This document shows positions 1-7,680 of a stretch of 10,364 nt of DNA, piece by piece. This DNA comes from an uncultured Anaerolineae bacterium. Its GTDB lineage: Bacteria; Chloroflexota; Anaerolineae; Anaerolineales; UBA11858. The notes beneath the pieces are model-generated. The model worked only from the letters and a program-made list of their open reading frames with translations, ran no database searches and was not told where the DNA came from. Every line of letters begins with the position of its first letter. Position 1 is the first letter of the stretch. The stretch is taken from NCBI GenBank assembly GCA_937893815.1, contig CALCSH010000274.1, forward strand, positions 1-10,364. The letters are read 5' to 3'. The position numbers were made by a program, and so were the translations under genes.

Positions 1-17
1 TTCTTCTCGTCGCTCAT
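1..17 (-). CDS. Start of the next BREX gene (expected pglX methyltransferase), partial
   Basis: Only the first five codons and two further bases are visible: an ATG at 17-15 followed by Ser-Asp-Glu-Lys. It begins 4 bp after the brxC stop codon, so it belongs to the same minus-strand operon. In type 3 BREX loci the gene after brxC is pglX (PglXI), the adenine-specific DNA methyltransferase that marks self DNA. That identity comes from gene order only, because too little protein is present to recognise. The GGTAAG stretch at the end of brxC gives a weak ribosome binding site. Confidence 0.55.
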
Positions 18-21
18 ATAC

Positions 22-3000
22 TTACCAATCGATTTGAATGCGCACTTTAGCAGGGTCTTTATCTTGCAAGGCTTCAGACAGCAAAGCGTTGAGGCGGGCC
101 TGTAATTCGGCATGGGTGCAGGGCATCCCCGGGCGAGTGAGTGCCAACAGCAAATCCGTGCCGCTCAAGACCACTTTTTCCAACCCTTGCAGCACATCAT
201 TGATTGCCTGAACAAAATCTTGGGAAGGTCGAGCAGGCGGTTCGGCTTTCTCAGCCAGCGCCTGTACCTGATCGCGCAAGGATTGCTTGAGCAGGGCGAT
301 ATCGTCACCCACAGCCGGCTTGCTCAACTCCGTTTGCAGCGTGCTGAGCCAGCGGGCGTGAAGGTCATCCAGCCCACTCTCTACAACTTCCAATAACACG
401 CCGACAGCAGGGGCATCCTCGGAAAAATCGCGCGGCACAAAGCCACAGTGCGGGCAGGTTGGCCGCGCCTGCAAATCACTATCCGTGCAAGATGGACAGG
501 AGCGCAAACTTTCGAGTTGTTCTTCGAGCTTTTGAAGTTCGGTTTCTGGCAACAAGTCGACATGCTGGAGAGGGCGCAACTGGCCCCAACGGGTATCACG
601 CGTCAGCTTCTTCTTGCGCTCATCCTGGTGGTAATCCAGCCGGGCATGTTGATGAATCTGGATATAAGCCTGTCGGTAAGAAGCCATCAAATTGTCCATG
701 CTGCCGCGCAGCCGTGCCGTTAATGTGCGGCTCTGCCTCTCCTTTGGATCGCGCAGCCACGCCAGATGCTGCTGGCGGGTTTCTGCGGCTTGCTGCTGCC
801 AGGGATGATTGGCAGGCAGGTTGATCTCCGCTTGCGTGATATAGGTCAAGTGGAGCTGCAAAATCTGCAGGATGCTCAATAACGAGTGGATTTCTCTAAC
901 TTGCTGGCGGATGTGCAGCTTTTGGCGGGTATCTCCCACCCCCAGGGAGAAATTCCGCAGCCGCCCGGGGGTGGTCAGCCTCCCCAGGTCATCCAACAAA
1001 CGGTGGTATTCCTGCAATTCCGTGCGTTGCTCCTGGGTTTCCTTGGCAGAAAAAACTACTTCTCCCCAATAGATCAGACCGGTGCGCAGCGCTTCCTCCG
1101 CTTGCAGGGTGTCATTTAATTCGTCTTGTGCCTTGCGCCCTAATTCGCGCACGGCGTCCTCGTGCCTAGCCGGGTCACTAATATACCCCTCGGGCAACTC
1201 CAAACCGGCAAACAGCGCGCGTAAAGCCTGCTCTGGCAGGTCTTTGGGACGGGCGAGTGACTGAAAGCGTTGCAGCTCTTCAACGCCCAGGCGAGCAGCT
1301 TCATCTAGATCATCCGCGCCCAGTTTGCGCCCCATCCAATTTAGAATAATCTCCCCCTGGCGCACCAGGGTAAGCAGAACAACCATGACCAGTTCAGGTT
1401 CCAATCCACAATGTGGCTCGCGCTCCCGACGTGAGTCGCCACCCAGCAAAGCATTACGATTCAACACACTCTTGGGCGGTAAATCCTGAAGTTGAGACAG
1501 GATGTGCCGGGCATAGGGCGAATCTTCCGGTGTGAAGAGGTATGTTCCATTATCTTGTCTCATCAGGTGGAGCGCTTCCATCAGGATTTCCACCTGCCGT
1601 GAAACTGGGCCGCCGGCAATAGCCCGTAAGGCGGCATTGCCAACCTGGGGCAAGGTCAGCAGCGTGAACTGCATCCCCTGGAAAATAGGGTATTCGGGAT
1701 AGCGTTGATCGAAATATGAGTTAAGAACTGCGCCGGTCAAAAGAAAAACCTGATCGCGCAGGTTCAATTCGAGCAGGCTGATGCGGTGGTCAGCCAATAG
1801 CTTGGTCACCGGCCAAGTTTTTGTGCCGTACTGCACTTCGAAGGCGCGTGTCAGATTCTCACTCAACCAGTGATTCAATTCTCGCAGCAGGACATCTGCT
1901 TTGCGTTCGTATTGATTTTTATTGCTGCCGGATGAGAGTATCGCCATCTCGCGCGCACCAGCGTAGCGTTTCAAATCCGCATGGAATGCTTCATCCCAGT
2001 GTTTGAGGATAAAGAAGACCGTATCGTCATATTGTGTATCACGCTTTTTACCGTTACCAAACAAAGCCCAAAAATGCAGATAGAAATCGCGCTCCGGTTG
2101 CGCGGTCGAACGGTCTTCAGGCGCGCCCAAGAAGATATAGCCATCGCGAGTAATCCCACGCCCTGGCCAGGGGAGTTCACGCTGCCAGATGCGAAAACCG
2201 GGCACATAGGTGCTATCGGTCAGTTCCAAGGCGCGAGCCAGCACATCGAAATAGTAGCGGTCAAGGGTATCATCATCGAGAGTGTCGGCACGCTGGTCAA
2301 CCAGGGCATCGAAATCAATATCTTTATCCAGGTCCAGATAATATTGATCGTTTTCCGAGTTGTGAGAGATAAATTGGCCGCTGACAGCCTTCAGTGTATT
2401 GCTGAGCGTGCTCTCGATGCTGGTGAGCAGGAATTCAGCGTCCCTTTCGGGGGAAGGGATGAATAAACACAGCCGGTCGCGCAACTCCCCTGGTGTAAGA
2501 CCAATCGGCGTCCGCAGTTCACCGGTGGTCAAACGATGCAGCGATAGGGCGTGGATAATCCTTAGGGCTGCCTCTTTATAAGGCGCTTTCAACGTTTGGG
2601 TGACGCGTTCTTCCAATACCTGACTCTTTTCGAGCACTTCCCTCAATTCGGGCGCCGTGCGATAACTGGGGTCCTCTTTGAGCATGCGCCAATAAGCATC
2701 GAAGGATATCAACCCTGGCTGATCTGTAGGCACATCTCTATCCAACCAGCGGCGCATTTCATAGCTGATCGAATTCAAGGCCTGGCGTTTCTCAATCACG
2801 ATAGCCTGTTCAAGGATCTCCAAATAGGCTGGGTGGATGGGGAAAAGCTCTACAAATTCATCCAGGCGTTCTGCCATACTTTCATAGAGGGATGTGAAAT
2901 CTTCCAGGTAAGCCCGGATGCGGTCTTTCTGTTTTTTGGTTTTCGAGAGCAAACGTCGCGAAACCACAAATGCCACATCCTCGCGCACAATCCGCACCTG

Positions 3001-3726
3001 TTCGAAGCGGTCACGCACTCTGCGGATCGAGGTGGCAGCAAACTGGAAGCGGGGGTTGTCGAAAAGACTCTCCTGCAAACCCCCGAGGAAACGGAGATGA
3101 AATTGACCGCAGCTTTCGCCAAATTCTCGCAGAAAGGCCAGATCAAGGGTCAACTCACGAGCATTACGTCCCTGGAGGTATTCCAACAATTCATCAATGA
3201 CCAACAACAAGCCATGTTGCGGGTATTGCTGATGAAAGTTGGCCATCATTTCTGCCAGCAGATCTTTACTGTTAGGGGCCTGATCCATGGATGGGAAGGT
3301 AATTTCCACGCCCATCGTGGCCAGCCCATCTTGAAGATAACCCAAGATCACATCGCGCAGGGGCATCGTGGTGCTGCCACACTCCTGGCGAATGACCTTG
3401 AAGCGGCCAGCAATTGCCTGCATCCCATCGGCTACCGCAGGATGTGTCAACTGCGCACAAAGATCCTCATATTCGCAGACCGCTGAGATCATGGACATCA
3501 AATGCGATTTACCGGTACCATAATTTCCCACGATAAACACAGCACCATTTTCGCGACTGGCCTGTAAATCCAGGGAGGGCAAAATGCGGTGCAGAAAGAC
3601 ATCTGCCATGCGATCCGAAACCACAAACGTGTTTACCATTTGCTCAGCATGGTCATGATCATCCGATTGACGAAGTTTGATGACACTTTCGATGGGCTCG
3701 AATTGAATCAAATCTCGGTATTTCAT
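22..3726 (-). CDS. brxC: BREX type 3 ATPase BrxC (DUF6079-like large P-loop protein)
   Basis: A 1234-residue cytoplasmic AAA-like ATPase, close to the roughly 1200 residues usual for BrxC/PglY proteins, which are core components of BREX phage defence. Walker A is GNYGTGKS at residues 67-74. A hydrophobic strand ending in VIDELLEY (about 176-183) is a convincing Walker B with catalytic Glu. An arginine-rich SIRRVRDRFEQVRIV segment at about residues 233-247 fits the AAA sensor/arginine-finger region. Near residues 1074-1098 two CxxC pairs (CPSC and CPHC) form a predicted zinc ribbon. The middle is long and helical with no recognisable enzyme motif. The start is supported by a GAGGT Shine-Dalgarno at 3732-3736, six bases before the ATG. 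It lies 28 bp after brxF and 4 bp before the next gene, as in BREX-3 operons. BrxC is required for defence; its exact biochemical role is unsettled. Another DUF6079 role is possible but unlikely beside brxF. Confidence 0.9.
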   Translation of the reverse strand: MKYRDLIQFEPIESVIKLRQSDDHDHAEQMVNTFVVSDRMADVFLHRILPSLDLQASRENGAVFIVGNYGTGKSHLMSMISAVCEYEDLCAQLTHPAVADGMQAIAGRFKVIRQECGSTTMPLRDVILGYLQDGLATMGVEITFPSMDQAPNSKDLLAEMMANFHQQYPQHGLLLVIDELLEYLQGRNARELTLDLAFLREFGESCGQFHLRFLGGLQESLFDNPRFQFAATSIRRVRDRFEQVRIVREDVAFVVSRRLLSKTKKQKDRIRAYLEDFTSLYESMAERLDEFVELFPIHPAYLEILEQAIVIEKRQALNSISYEMRRWLDRDVPTDQPGLISFDAYWRMLKEDPSYRTAPELREVLEKSQVLEERVTQTLKAPYKEAALRIIHALSLHRLTTGELRTPIGLTPGELRDRLCLFIPSPERDAEFLLTSIESTLSNTLKAVSGQFISHNSENDQYYLDLDKDIDFDALVDQRADTLDDDTLDRYYFDVLARALELTDSTYVPGFRIWQRELPWPGRGITRDGYIFLGAPEDRSTAQPERDFYLHFWALFGNGKKRDTQYDDTVFFILKHWDEAFHADLKRYAGAREMAILSSGSNKNQYERKADVLLRELNHWLSENLTRAFEVQYGTKTWPVTKLLADHRISLLELNLRDQVFLLTGAVLNSYFDQRYPEYPIFQGMQFTLLTLPQVGNAALRAIAGGPVSRQVEILMEALHLMRQDNGTYLFTPEDSPYARHILSQLQDLPPKSVLNRNALLGGDSRREREPHCGLEPELVMVVLLTLVRQGEIILNWMGRKLGADDLDEAARLGVEELQRFQSLARPKDLPEQALRALFAGLELPEGYISDPARHEDAVRELGRKAQDELNDTLQAEEALRTGLIYWGEVVFSAKETQEQRTELQEYHRLLDDLGRLTTPGRLRNFSLGVGDTRQKLHIRQQVREIHSLLSILQILQLHLTYITQAEINLPANHPWQQQAAETRQQHLAWLRDPKERQSRTLTARLRGSMDNLMASYRQAYIQIHQHARLDYHQDERKKKLTRDTRWGQLRPLQHVDLLPETELQKLEEQLESLRSCPSCTDSDLQARPTCPHCGFVPRDFSEDAPAVGVLLEVVESGLDDLHARWLSTLQTELSKPAVGDDIALLKQSLRDQVQALAEKAEPPARPSQDFVQAINDVLQGLEKVVLSGTDLLLALTRPGMPCTHAELQARLNALLSEALQDKDPAKVRIQIDW

Positions 3727-3754
3727 AGGCTACCTCAGGGGTTGAGCGCAATGA

Positions 3755-4231
3755 TTAGATCATTGTGTGGATCAATAAATTATCAGCGGGATAGGAACAG
3801 TATTCTGAATGCCAGGGTTGAGCATACACCAATTTCATGTCAAGCAATTGTCCAGGCCAACTGACTAGCAGATGGTATCGGCGCGAAAGGCTTTGTAGTA
3901 ATTGTAACGGATTCACTTGTAAATCCCTATCAAACAGGAGCTCAATTCGGTCGAGAATAAGTGTACGACTATCAGGTAATAGAACGTCCAGTTCCCTTTC
4001 CAGGTGGCGTGTGCGGTTGTTAGCAGGAACCGCTGACAAACGTTCAGCTAATGGCAAAGCAATAGCCAAATAAGGCCAACTCATCACGGCAGCGGCAGCT
4101 TCTAAAACTTGCGAGCGCGTCTCCTGATCGGCACCACAAAAATAAACCACTGGATAGTATGCTTTTTCTGCCGCTGCGACCAATTTCTGGAATTCGGTAA
4201 TCGTGTAATTTAGGTCAGTTTGGTTTAGCAT
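3755..4231 (-). CDS. brxF: BREX-3 P-loop-type protein BrxF
   Basis: A 158-residue protein matching the small BrxF component specific to type 3 BREX. The most family-like part is the second half: a Walker B-type strand LILDRIELLFD (91-101), then NPLQLLQSLSR (107-117), a strand LLVSWPG (121-127), and a tail with YAQPWHSEY (136-144). The N-terminal P-loop position is degenerate: after strand VVYFCG (28-33) the loop reads GADQETRS (33-40), without the GK[ST] signature. The ATG at 4231 overlaps the last codons and stop of the upstream NERD-helicase gene by 7 nt. No Shine-Dalgarno precedes it (only CCACCC), so translation probably depends on coupling. An upstream in-frame extension to 4348 lies wholly inside the helicase gene and is unlikely. 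BrxF and BrxC are always adjacent in BREX-3, which supports both calls. The loss of the lysine suggests reduced or absent nucleotide hydrolysis. Confidence 0.87.
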   Translation of the reverse strand: MLNQTDLNYTITEFQKLVAAAEKAYYPVVYFCGADQETRSQVLEAAAAVMSWPYLAIALPLAERLSAVPANNRTRHLERELDVLLPDSRTLILDRIELLFDRDLQVNPLQLLQSLSRRYHLLVSWPGQLLDMKLVYAQPWHSEYCSYPADNLLIHTMI

Positions 4232-5943
4232 GGGTGGTAATTCTGTTTTACAGTAGCTGGGAGTAAAGGGAATATTTCTTCTTTTACTAACAAAACCAGG
4301 TAAGTGCGGGCGCGTGAAGCGCCAACATAGAAGACATGTGAAAGCCATTCTGCATCGACTTGGTGAATACCAGCAATGATCACAACCTTACTCTCCAACC
4401 CCTTGAATCGGTGAATACTGCTAACGCGTATATCCGTTTGCGGATTGGTCATATTTTTCACCAGGCGAAAATTCCCTAACCGTAAACCTGGCATCAATGC
4501 TGTCTTGTCAGGGTTGTTCAAGGTGAGAATTACAATATCTCGCGGAGCAATATGCTCATTGTTGACCATCTCATGTAATCGGCTGCGCAGCAATCGCAAT
4601 TGACCTTCATCATTTTGATAACAATGAACTTCAGGCTCAAACCCAGGCGGACCAATACAATCCATTGGATCTTCTCCCTGGTAAAATGCATCGACCACTT
4701 CGTGAATTTTCTGTGTATTGCGGCAATTCGTATCCAAAGAGTAAGGTGGGGAGGTGACAATGGACGAAAGACCTTCAACCCGGTTATAGATATTTTGGTT
4801 ATTGTCGCGGAAAATGTAGAAAATGCCTTGTTCTGAGTCACGTAACAAGAACATCAAAATTTCTAACCAGTGTGGTAGAAAATCTTGGCCTTCGTCAACA
4901 ACGATGGCATCGAAGTGATGTTGGTCACCGAGTTCATCAATGGCTTCGAGGAGCATATTTGGAATAACATCGTCATAAAAATCTTGTTCGCCCCCATGCA
5001 GACGAAACCCAATTCCAGCTTCTTTGGCAAAGTTACGGCACAACCCATGAAAATGTTGAACGAAAACCCTTTCAGGAACGCGTTTTTCGAGATATTCGGC
5101 CAATGGAGCGTTGAAACATGTAAATAAAACCTCGAAACCTTGCTCACTCAAACGGCGCGCCTTTTCCAATGCAAGCATGGTTTTGCCTGACCCGGCACAA
5201 CCTTCGATCAACGCCCGACGATGATGTCGAATGAATTGTAAAATCCCCATTTGTCTTTCAGTCAGTTGTACCAATTGTTGATCCTGATATTCCAACTCGA
5301 CACCAAAAGGCGTGTTCAACTCGAAGGAGCTGGCTAGAAATCGGGTAAGTGTTTGTAATCTATCTTGACCTAAAGCTCCACTACGACCATCTTCTCCAGC
5401 ATAATACGCGAATGCATTTTTAAGAATATCTTCAACGTTTGCAAGGTCTCCAGAATCCAGAACGATCTCTCTCGAAAGATCAGGTCGCAGGCTTGTGCTA
5501 TACACAATGTCAGGGAAACATATCATATACCCCACTGTCAACCAGCCATCGCGCCAATCGGGCAAATCACGCAACTTATCCAATAAAGCGCCTTTACTGT
5601 TACGAGCTTGTTGAACTGGATCCTTGATAGGGTGTTGAATGTTATAGCGATCTGTACTGTACCACTGCTGTTCGTGAGATTTGTATTGAATTCCCCCACC
5701 TTTGACTTCGATAATCATTACGCCCAAATCCGGATGAGCCACAATAAAATCCGCTTCACCGTCACGGGCGCCATTTCTCAATGAACGCACCTGCCAGGAA
5801 ACGCTGTAGAATACCGTGAATTTCGAGCTAAGCTGAGATAAACTATCGAAAACTTTACACTCCGCAGAGCGGCTTGTGTCATCAGTTATGCTGGAGGGTA
5901 GTCGTTCAGGAAAACAATTTGCCATCACTCTTGGTATCCCCAT
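4225..5943 (-). CDS. NERD nuclease-UvrD/Rep-type helicase fusion protein
   Basis: A 572-residue fusion. Residues 25-120 carry a NERD (nuclease-related) domain: AE at 27-28, GEADFIV (62-68), IIEVKGG (77-83), and PIKDPVQQA (105-113). D65, E79 and K81 give the D-x(n)-ExK metal-binding core. Residues 225-560 form a superfamily 1A helicase: Q-motif-like LTERQ (227-231), Walker A GCAGSGKT (248-255), Walker B VVDEGQDF (348-355), motif III RDNNQNIY (379-386), motif IV NCRNT (406-410), motif V SSIHRFKGLES (508-518) and motif VI FYVGASRAR (538-546). All helicase motifs look intact, so it should unwind or translocate on DNA and may cut it. It is the first gene of the BREX-3 operon and its stop overlaps the brxF start. 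It is not a core BREX-3 gene, and the later gene brxHII encodes a different helicase. ATG at 5943 and ATG at 5925 are both possible starts; neither has a good Shine-Dalgarno. Base composition is AT-richer than on the right side of the window. Confidence 0.9.
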   Translation of the reverse strand: MGIPRVMANCFPERLPSSITDDTSRSAECKVFDSLSQLSSKFTVFYSVSWQVRSLRNGARDGEADFIVAHPDLGVMIIEVKGGGIQYKSHEQQWYSTDRYNIQHPIKDPVQQARNSKGALLDKLRDLPDWRDGWLTVGYMICFPDIVYSTSLRPDLSREIVLDSGDLANVEDILKNAFAYYAGEDGRSGALGQDRLQTLTRFLASSFELNTPFGVELEYQDQQLVQLTERQMGILQFIRHHRRALIEGCAGSGKTMLALEKARRLSEQGFEVLFTCFNAPLAEYLEKRVPERVFVQHFHGLCRNFAKEAGIGFRLHGGEQDFYDDVIPNMLLEAIDELGDQHHFDAIVVDEGQDFLPHWLEILMFLLRDSEQGIFYIFRDNNQNIYNRVEGLSSIVTSPPYSLDTNCRNTQKIHEVVDAFYQGEDPMDCIGPPGFEPEVHCYQNDEGQLRLLRSRLHEMVNNEHIAPRDIVILTLNNPDKTALMPGLRLGNFRLVKNMTNPQTDIRVSSIHRFKGLESKVVIIAGIHQVDAEWLSHVFYVGASRARTYLVLLVKEEIFPLLPATVKQNYHPC

Positions 5944-5962
5944 GGAAAGTGTACAAAAAGGG

Positions 5963-5968
5963 ATTATA
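5963..5968 (-). promoter_or_regulatory. Candidate -10 box for the NERD-helicase/BREX operon
   Basis: The minus strand reads TATAAT here, a perfect sigma70 -10 hexamer, 19 bp ahead of the ATG at 5943. A transcript would begin near 5955 with a very short leader. The position 17-18 bp upstream is not a good -35 (ATTTCC or TATTTC) and there is no extended TG, so an activator may be needed or the box may be chance in an AT-rich stretch. Confidence 0.45.
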
Positions 5969-6051
5969 TTACGCCTAAGGGCTGGGGAAATATTTTATTG
6001 CACTATGATCGCCTCTCGTTACGCTCCTTCAAAATCATTGGCTGTTCTCCC

Positions 6052-6080
6052 TTGTGCCTGTTGAACCCCTTCGGTAGAAT
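6052..6080 (+). promoter_or_regulatory. Candidate sigma70-like promoter facing away from the BREX operon
   Basis: TTGTGC at 6052-6057 and TAGAAT at 6075-6080 are separated by exactly 17 bp. The -10 matches the consensus at five of six positions; the -35 matches only at TTG. Transcription would start near 6087, just ahead of the terminator hairpin at 6117-6141, and no protein-coding gene follows on this strand. Confidence 0.35.
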
Positions 6081-6086
6081 ACAAAC

Positions 6087-6147
6087 GCCGAAGCGTTCAT
6101 CAACGCCGAGGCCACTCCTCGCAGGCGGCATCCTGGCGAGGTTTTTT
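6087..6147 (+). ncRNA. Candidate short structured RNA or attenuator
   Basis: If the promoter at 6052-6080 and the terminator at 6117-6147 are real, they define a transcript of about 60 nt that encodes no protein. The segment holds two competing hairpins: CGAGG/CCTCG at 6107-6121 with a five-base loop, and the terminator stem that reuses bases 6117-6121. An octamer AACGCCGA is repeated at 6084-6091 and 6102-6109. It matches no RNA family I recognise. It could be a small RNA, an attenuated antisense transcript of the gene at 6235-6948, or only a terminator that blocks read-through. Confidence 0.3.
6117..6147 (+). terminator. Rho-independent terminator (plus strand)
   Basis: CCTCGC at 6117-6122 pairs with GCGAGG at 6136-6141. 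The stem continues with AGG (6123-6125) against CCT (6132-6134) after a single bulged G at 6135, closing on a six-base loop. Six T residues follow directly at 6142-6147. The T-tract is only on the plus strand, so it does not serve the minus-strand gene that ends at 6235. Confidence 0.7.
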
Positions 6148-6193
6148 CTTGCTTCAAAAGTATATCACAGGGTTATCGCACACAGTTCGTTTG

Positions 6194-6208
6194 ATGACAT
6201 TTTGTCAT
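6194..6208. promoter_or_regulatory. Perfect palindrome, candidate operator
   Basis: ATGACA (6194-6199) and TGTCAT (6203-6208) are exact inverted copies around a TTT centre. It lies 27-41 bp past the stop codon of the gene ending at 6235. There is no U-run on either strand, so it is not a standard terminator. A dimeric repressor site is possible; no cognate regulator can be named. Confidence 0.3.
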
Positions 6209-6234
6209 GATTGGCGCTGGCGATTCGTCATCAA

Positions 6235-6948
6235 TCACTCAGCATCCACCGCATTTGCCCGCGAATATAGAATTGCCCGACCACGCTTTCCAAAGGGGAT
6301 AATTTCACCCATTTCCCGCAGGCAGTAGACCATCTTTTGTGCCAGACGACGCGGGCCACCCAGAACCTGTGCCAGATCCAGGGTGGTGAATTCATCGGGT
6401 AATGCCGAGGGCAGCAAAGCGCTCAAATCGGAAGGGGTTTCAAATACATGCTGCGACACCACATCCAACAGCCGCCGCTCCACCGTCACCCAGCCAGGGT
6501 TGCACCTGCGTTTTTTTTCCGCATAACGGCGCAATTCTTCTTCCTGAATCAGCACAACTTCCAGTGAGCAGTTGTCTTCCAGAAGCAATTGGGGAAAGCT
6601 CACCAATTCAACAAATACAGCTTCAACCCGTCCCCGCTTGGGCGACTTGCGCCGCTGCGGCTGCTCGGAAGCTTGCCTGGGCAGTTTGAGAATCCATTTT
6701 TCGGCTGCAACTGGATAGATCAACCGCACAGGATAGTGAGGTACCAGCTTATTCAATTTGCGCCTGATGTTGGAGAAATTTTCAGTCTGGATTTCGACCA
6801 AGAGATCGCCCTGAACCAGGTCAATCACGTACCCGTCCACGGATACTTCCAGCTGATCCCCGGGCCGGGCGTACCATGCCTTGAGCGCGGCGTGCAAGGG
6901 TTGTTCATTCAACTCACCGATAGCATTCATAAAGGTTGACTCGTCCAT
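6235..6948 (-). CDS. Uncharacterised protein, possible PD-(D/E)XK-like core and C-terminal winged helix
   Basis: A 237-residue soluble protein that I do not recognise as a named family. Near residues 34-68 a strand-turn-strand pattern reads EVSVDGYVIDLVQGDLLVEI followed by Q54. With D43 and E52-x-Q54, this resembles the D...(D/E)xK/Q active site of PD-(D/E)XK nucleases, with Gln in place of Lys. Residues 95-108 are a basic linker rich in Arg and Lys. Residues 155-235 look like a winged helix: helices around LDVVSQHVF and LAQVLGGPRRLAQKMVYCL, then a hairpin IIPFGKRGRAILYS. DNA binding is therefore plausible. It lies 9 bp downstream of the HAD phosphatase gene, so the two are probably co-transcribed. 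No Shine-Dalgarno precedes the ATG at 6948; a second ATG at 6930 is an alternative. Calling it a nuclease is inference only. Confidence 0.7.
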   Translation of the reverse strand: MDESTFMNAIGELNEQPLHAALKAWYARPGDQLEVSVDGYVIDLVQGDLLVEIQTENFSNIRRKLNKLVPHYPVRLIYPVAAEKWILKLPRQASEQPQRRKSPKRGRVEAVFVELVSFPQLLLEDNCSLEVVLIQEEELRRYAEKKRRCNPGWVTVERRLLDVVSQHVFETPSDLSALLPSALPDEFTTLDLAQVLGGPRRLAQKMVYCLREMGEIIPFGKRGRAILYSRANAVDAE

Positions 6949-6957
6949 CCAAGGGAA

Positions 6958-7608
6958 TTAACTGGCAGGCATCACACGCCATCCCTGCGCCTCCGCTACG
7001 CGGCGCAGCTTTTCATCCGGGTAGACAGCCACCGCCTGCTCACTGATTTTCAGCATCGGTACATCCGAGAGCGTATCGCCATAAGCGGCGATGATACGCT
7101 CTTCCGGGTAGAGTGCCCGCACCCTTGCGACCTTGTGCTGATGCGAATTGACCGGCAATTCCATCCCCGCCAGCCTGCCGTTCTTGTAAACCAGTGGCGT
7201 TCCGATAGCGCTGGCATTCATCTTGCGGGCGAAGGCCTCCACGATGGGCTGATAGGCGCCGGAGACGATCACGATCTGCGCACCGGCCAGACGTTTCTTT
7301 TCCAGTTCCGCCAGTACATCAGGCCGGGCTTTGGGCCACATTTCATCGGAGACGCCCGTCTTCGCCATAGCGTTGACTTCACTAGGCCGAAAGCCGCGCA
7401 TCAGGTTGATCTCGGCCTTCATCCAGGCCGTCATCGTCTTCTGGCGGTCGAGCAAGCCCAGCTTCATCAGTGGGAAACGCGGCAGGAAGCGGGCGAAAAA
7501 CAGGTTGTAGGTCAGGGGGCTGTAGTGCTGACGGTAGAAGCGGCGAAAGCCGCGCCAACTCGAGCCGGTGGTCAATGTGCCTTCCAGGTCAGTTAGAATG
7601 ATGTCCAT
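6958..7608 (-). CDS. HAD-superfamily (HAD-IB/SerB-like) phosphatase
   Basis: A 216-residue HAD hydrolase with all four motifs. The nucleophile loop is DLEGT at residues 7-11, motif II is IVSGA (114-118) with Ser116, the motif III Lys is K159, and motif IV is YGDTLSDVPML (176-186) with D178 and D182. A helical cap of about 80 residues between motifs I and II places it with the C1-cap HAD-IB group, which includes phosphoserine phosphatase and similar small phosphomonoesterases. The substrate cannot be told from sequence. One oddity is Glu9 where most phosphatases have the general acid/base Asp of DxDGT; this may change rate or specificity. The chosen ATG at 7608 puts the nucleophile at the usual distance from the N-terminus; an in-frame GTG at 7656 would add 16 residues with no family support. 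Neither has a clear ribosome binding site. The next gene follows after 9 bp. Confidence 0.85.
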   Translation of the reverse strand: MDIILTDLEGTLTTGSSWRGFRRFYRQHYSPLTYNLFFARFLPRFPLMKLGLLDRQKTMTAWMKAEINLMRGFRPSEVNAMAKTGVSDEMWPKARPDVLAELEKKRLAGAQIVIVSGAYQPIVEAFARKMNASAIGTPLVYKNGRLAGMELPVNSHQHKVARVRALYPEERIIAAYGDTLSDVPMLKISEQAVAVYPDEKLRRVAEAQGWRVMPAS

Positions 7609-7680
7609 CAGGTCAAAATTCGAAGAGTCGGTGGGAATATCTCTCGTTTCGCCCACGAATAGTTGGACGCGATGTCATAT

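Noticed and set aside
2596..3486. A 296-codon open frame on the plus strand inside brxC, with several more at 112-2581
   Set aside because: It lies antisense to a well-conserved ATPase region including Walker B, has no family motif and no ribosome binding site, and is explained by codon bias of the real gene.
4232..4348. Longer N-terminus for BrxF starting at 4348
   Set aside because: The extension is entirely within the helicase gene, has no similarity to BrxF, and the ATG at 4231 gives the normal family length.
4863..5147. Alternative minus-strand frame inside the NERD-helicase gene, considered as a sign of a frameshift
   Set aside because: The main frame is continuous and all helicase motifs before and after this segment are in the same frame.
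5998..6210. A 70-codon plus-strand frame in the BREX upstream gap
   Set aside because: It runs straight through the terminator hairpin and T-tract, has no Shine-Dalgarno and no recognisable protein features.
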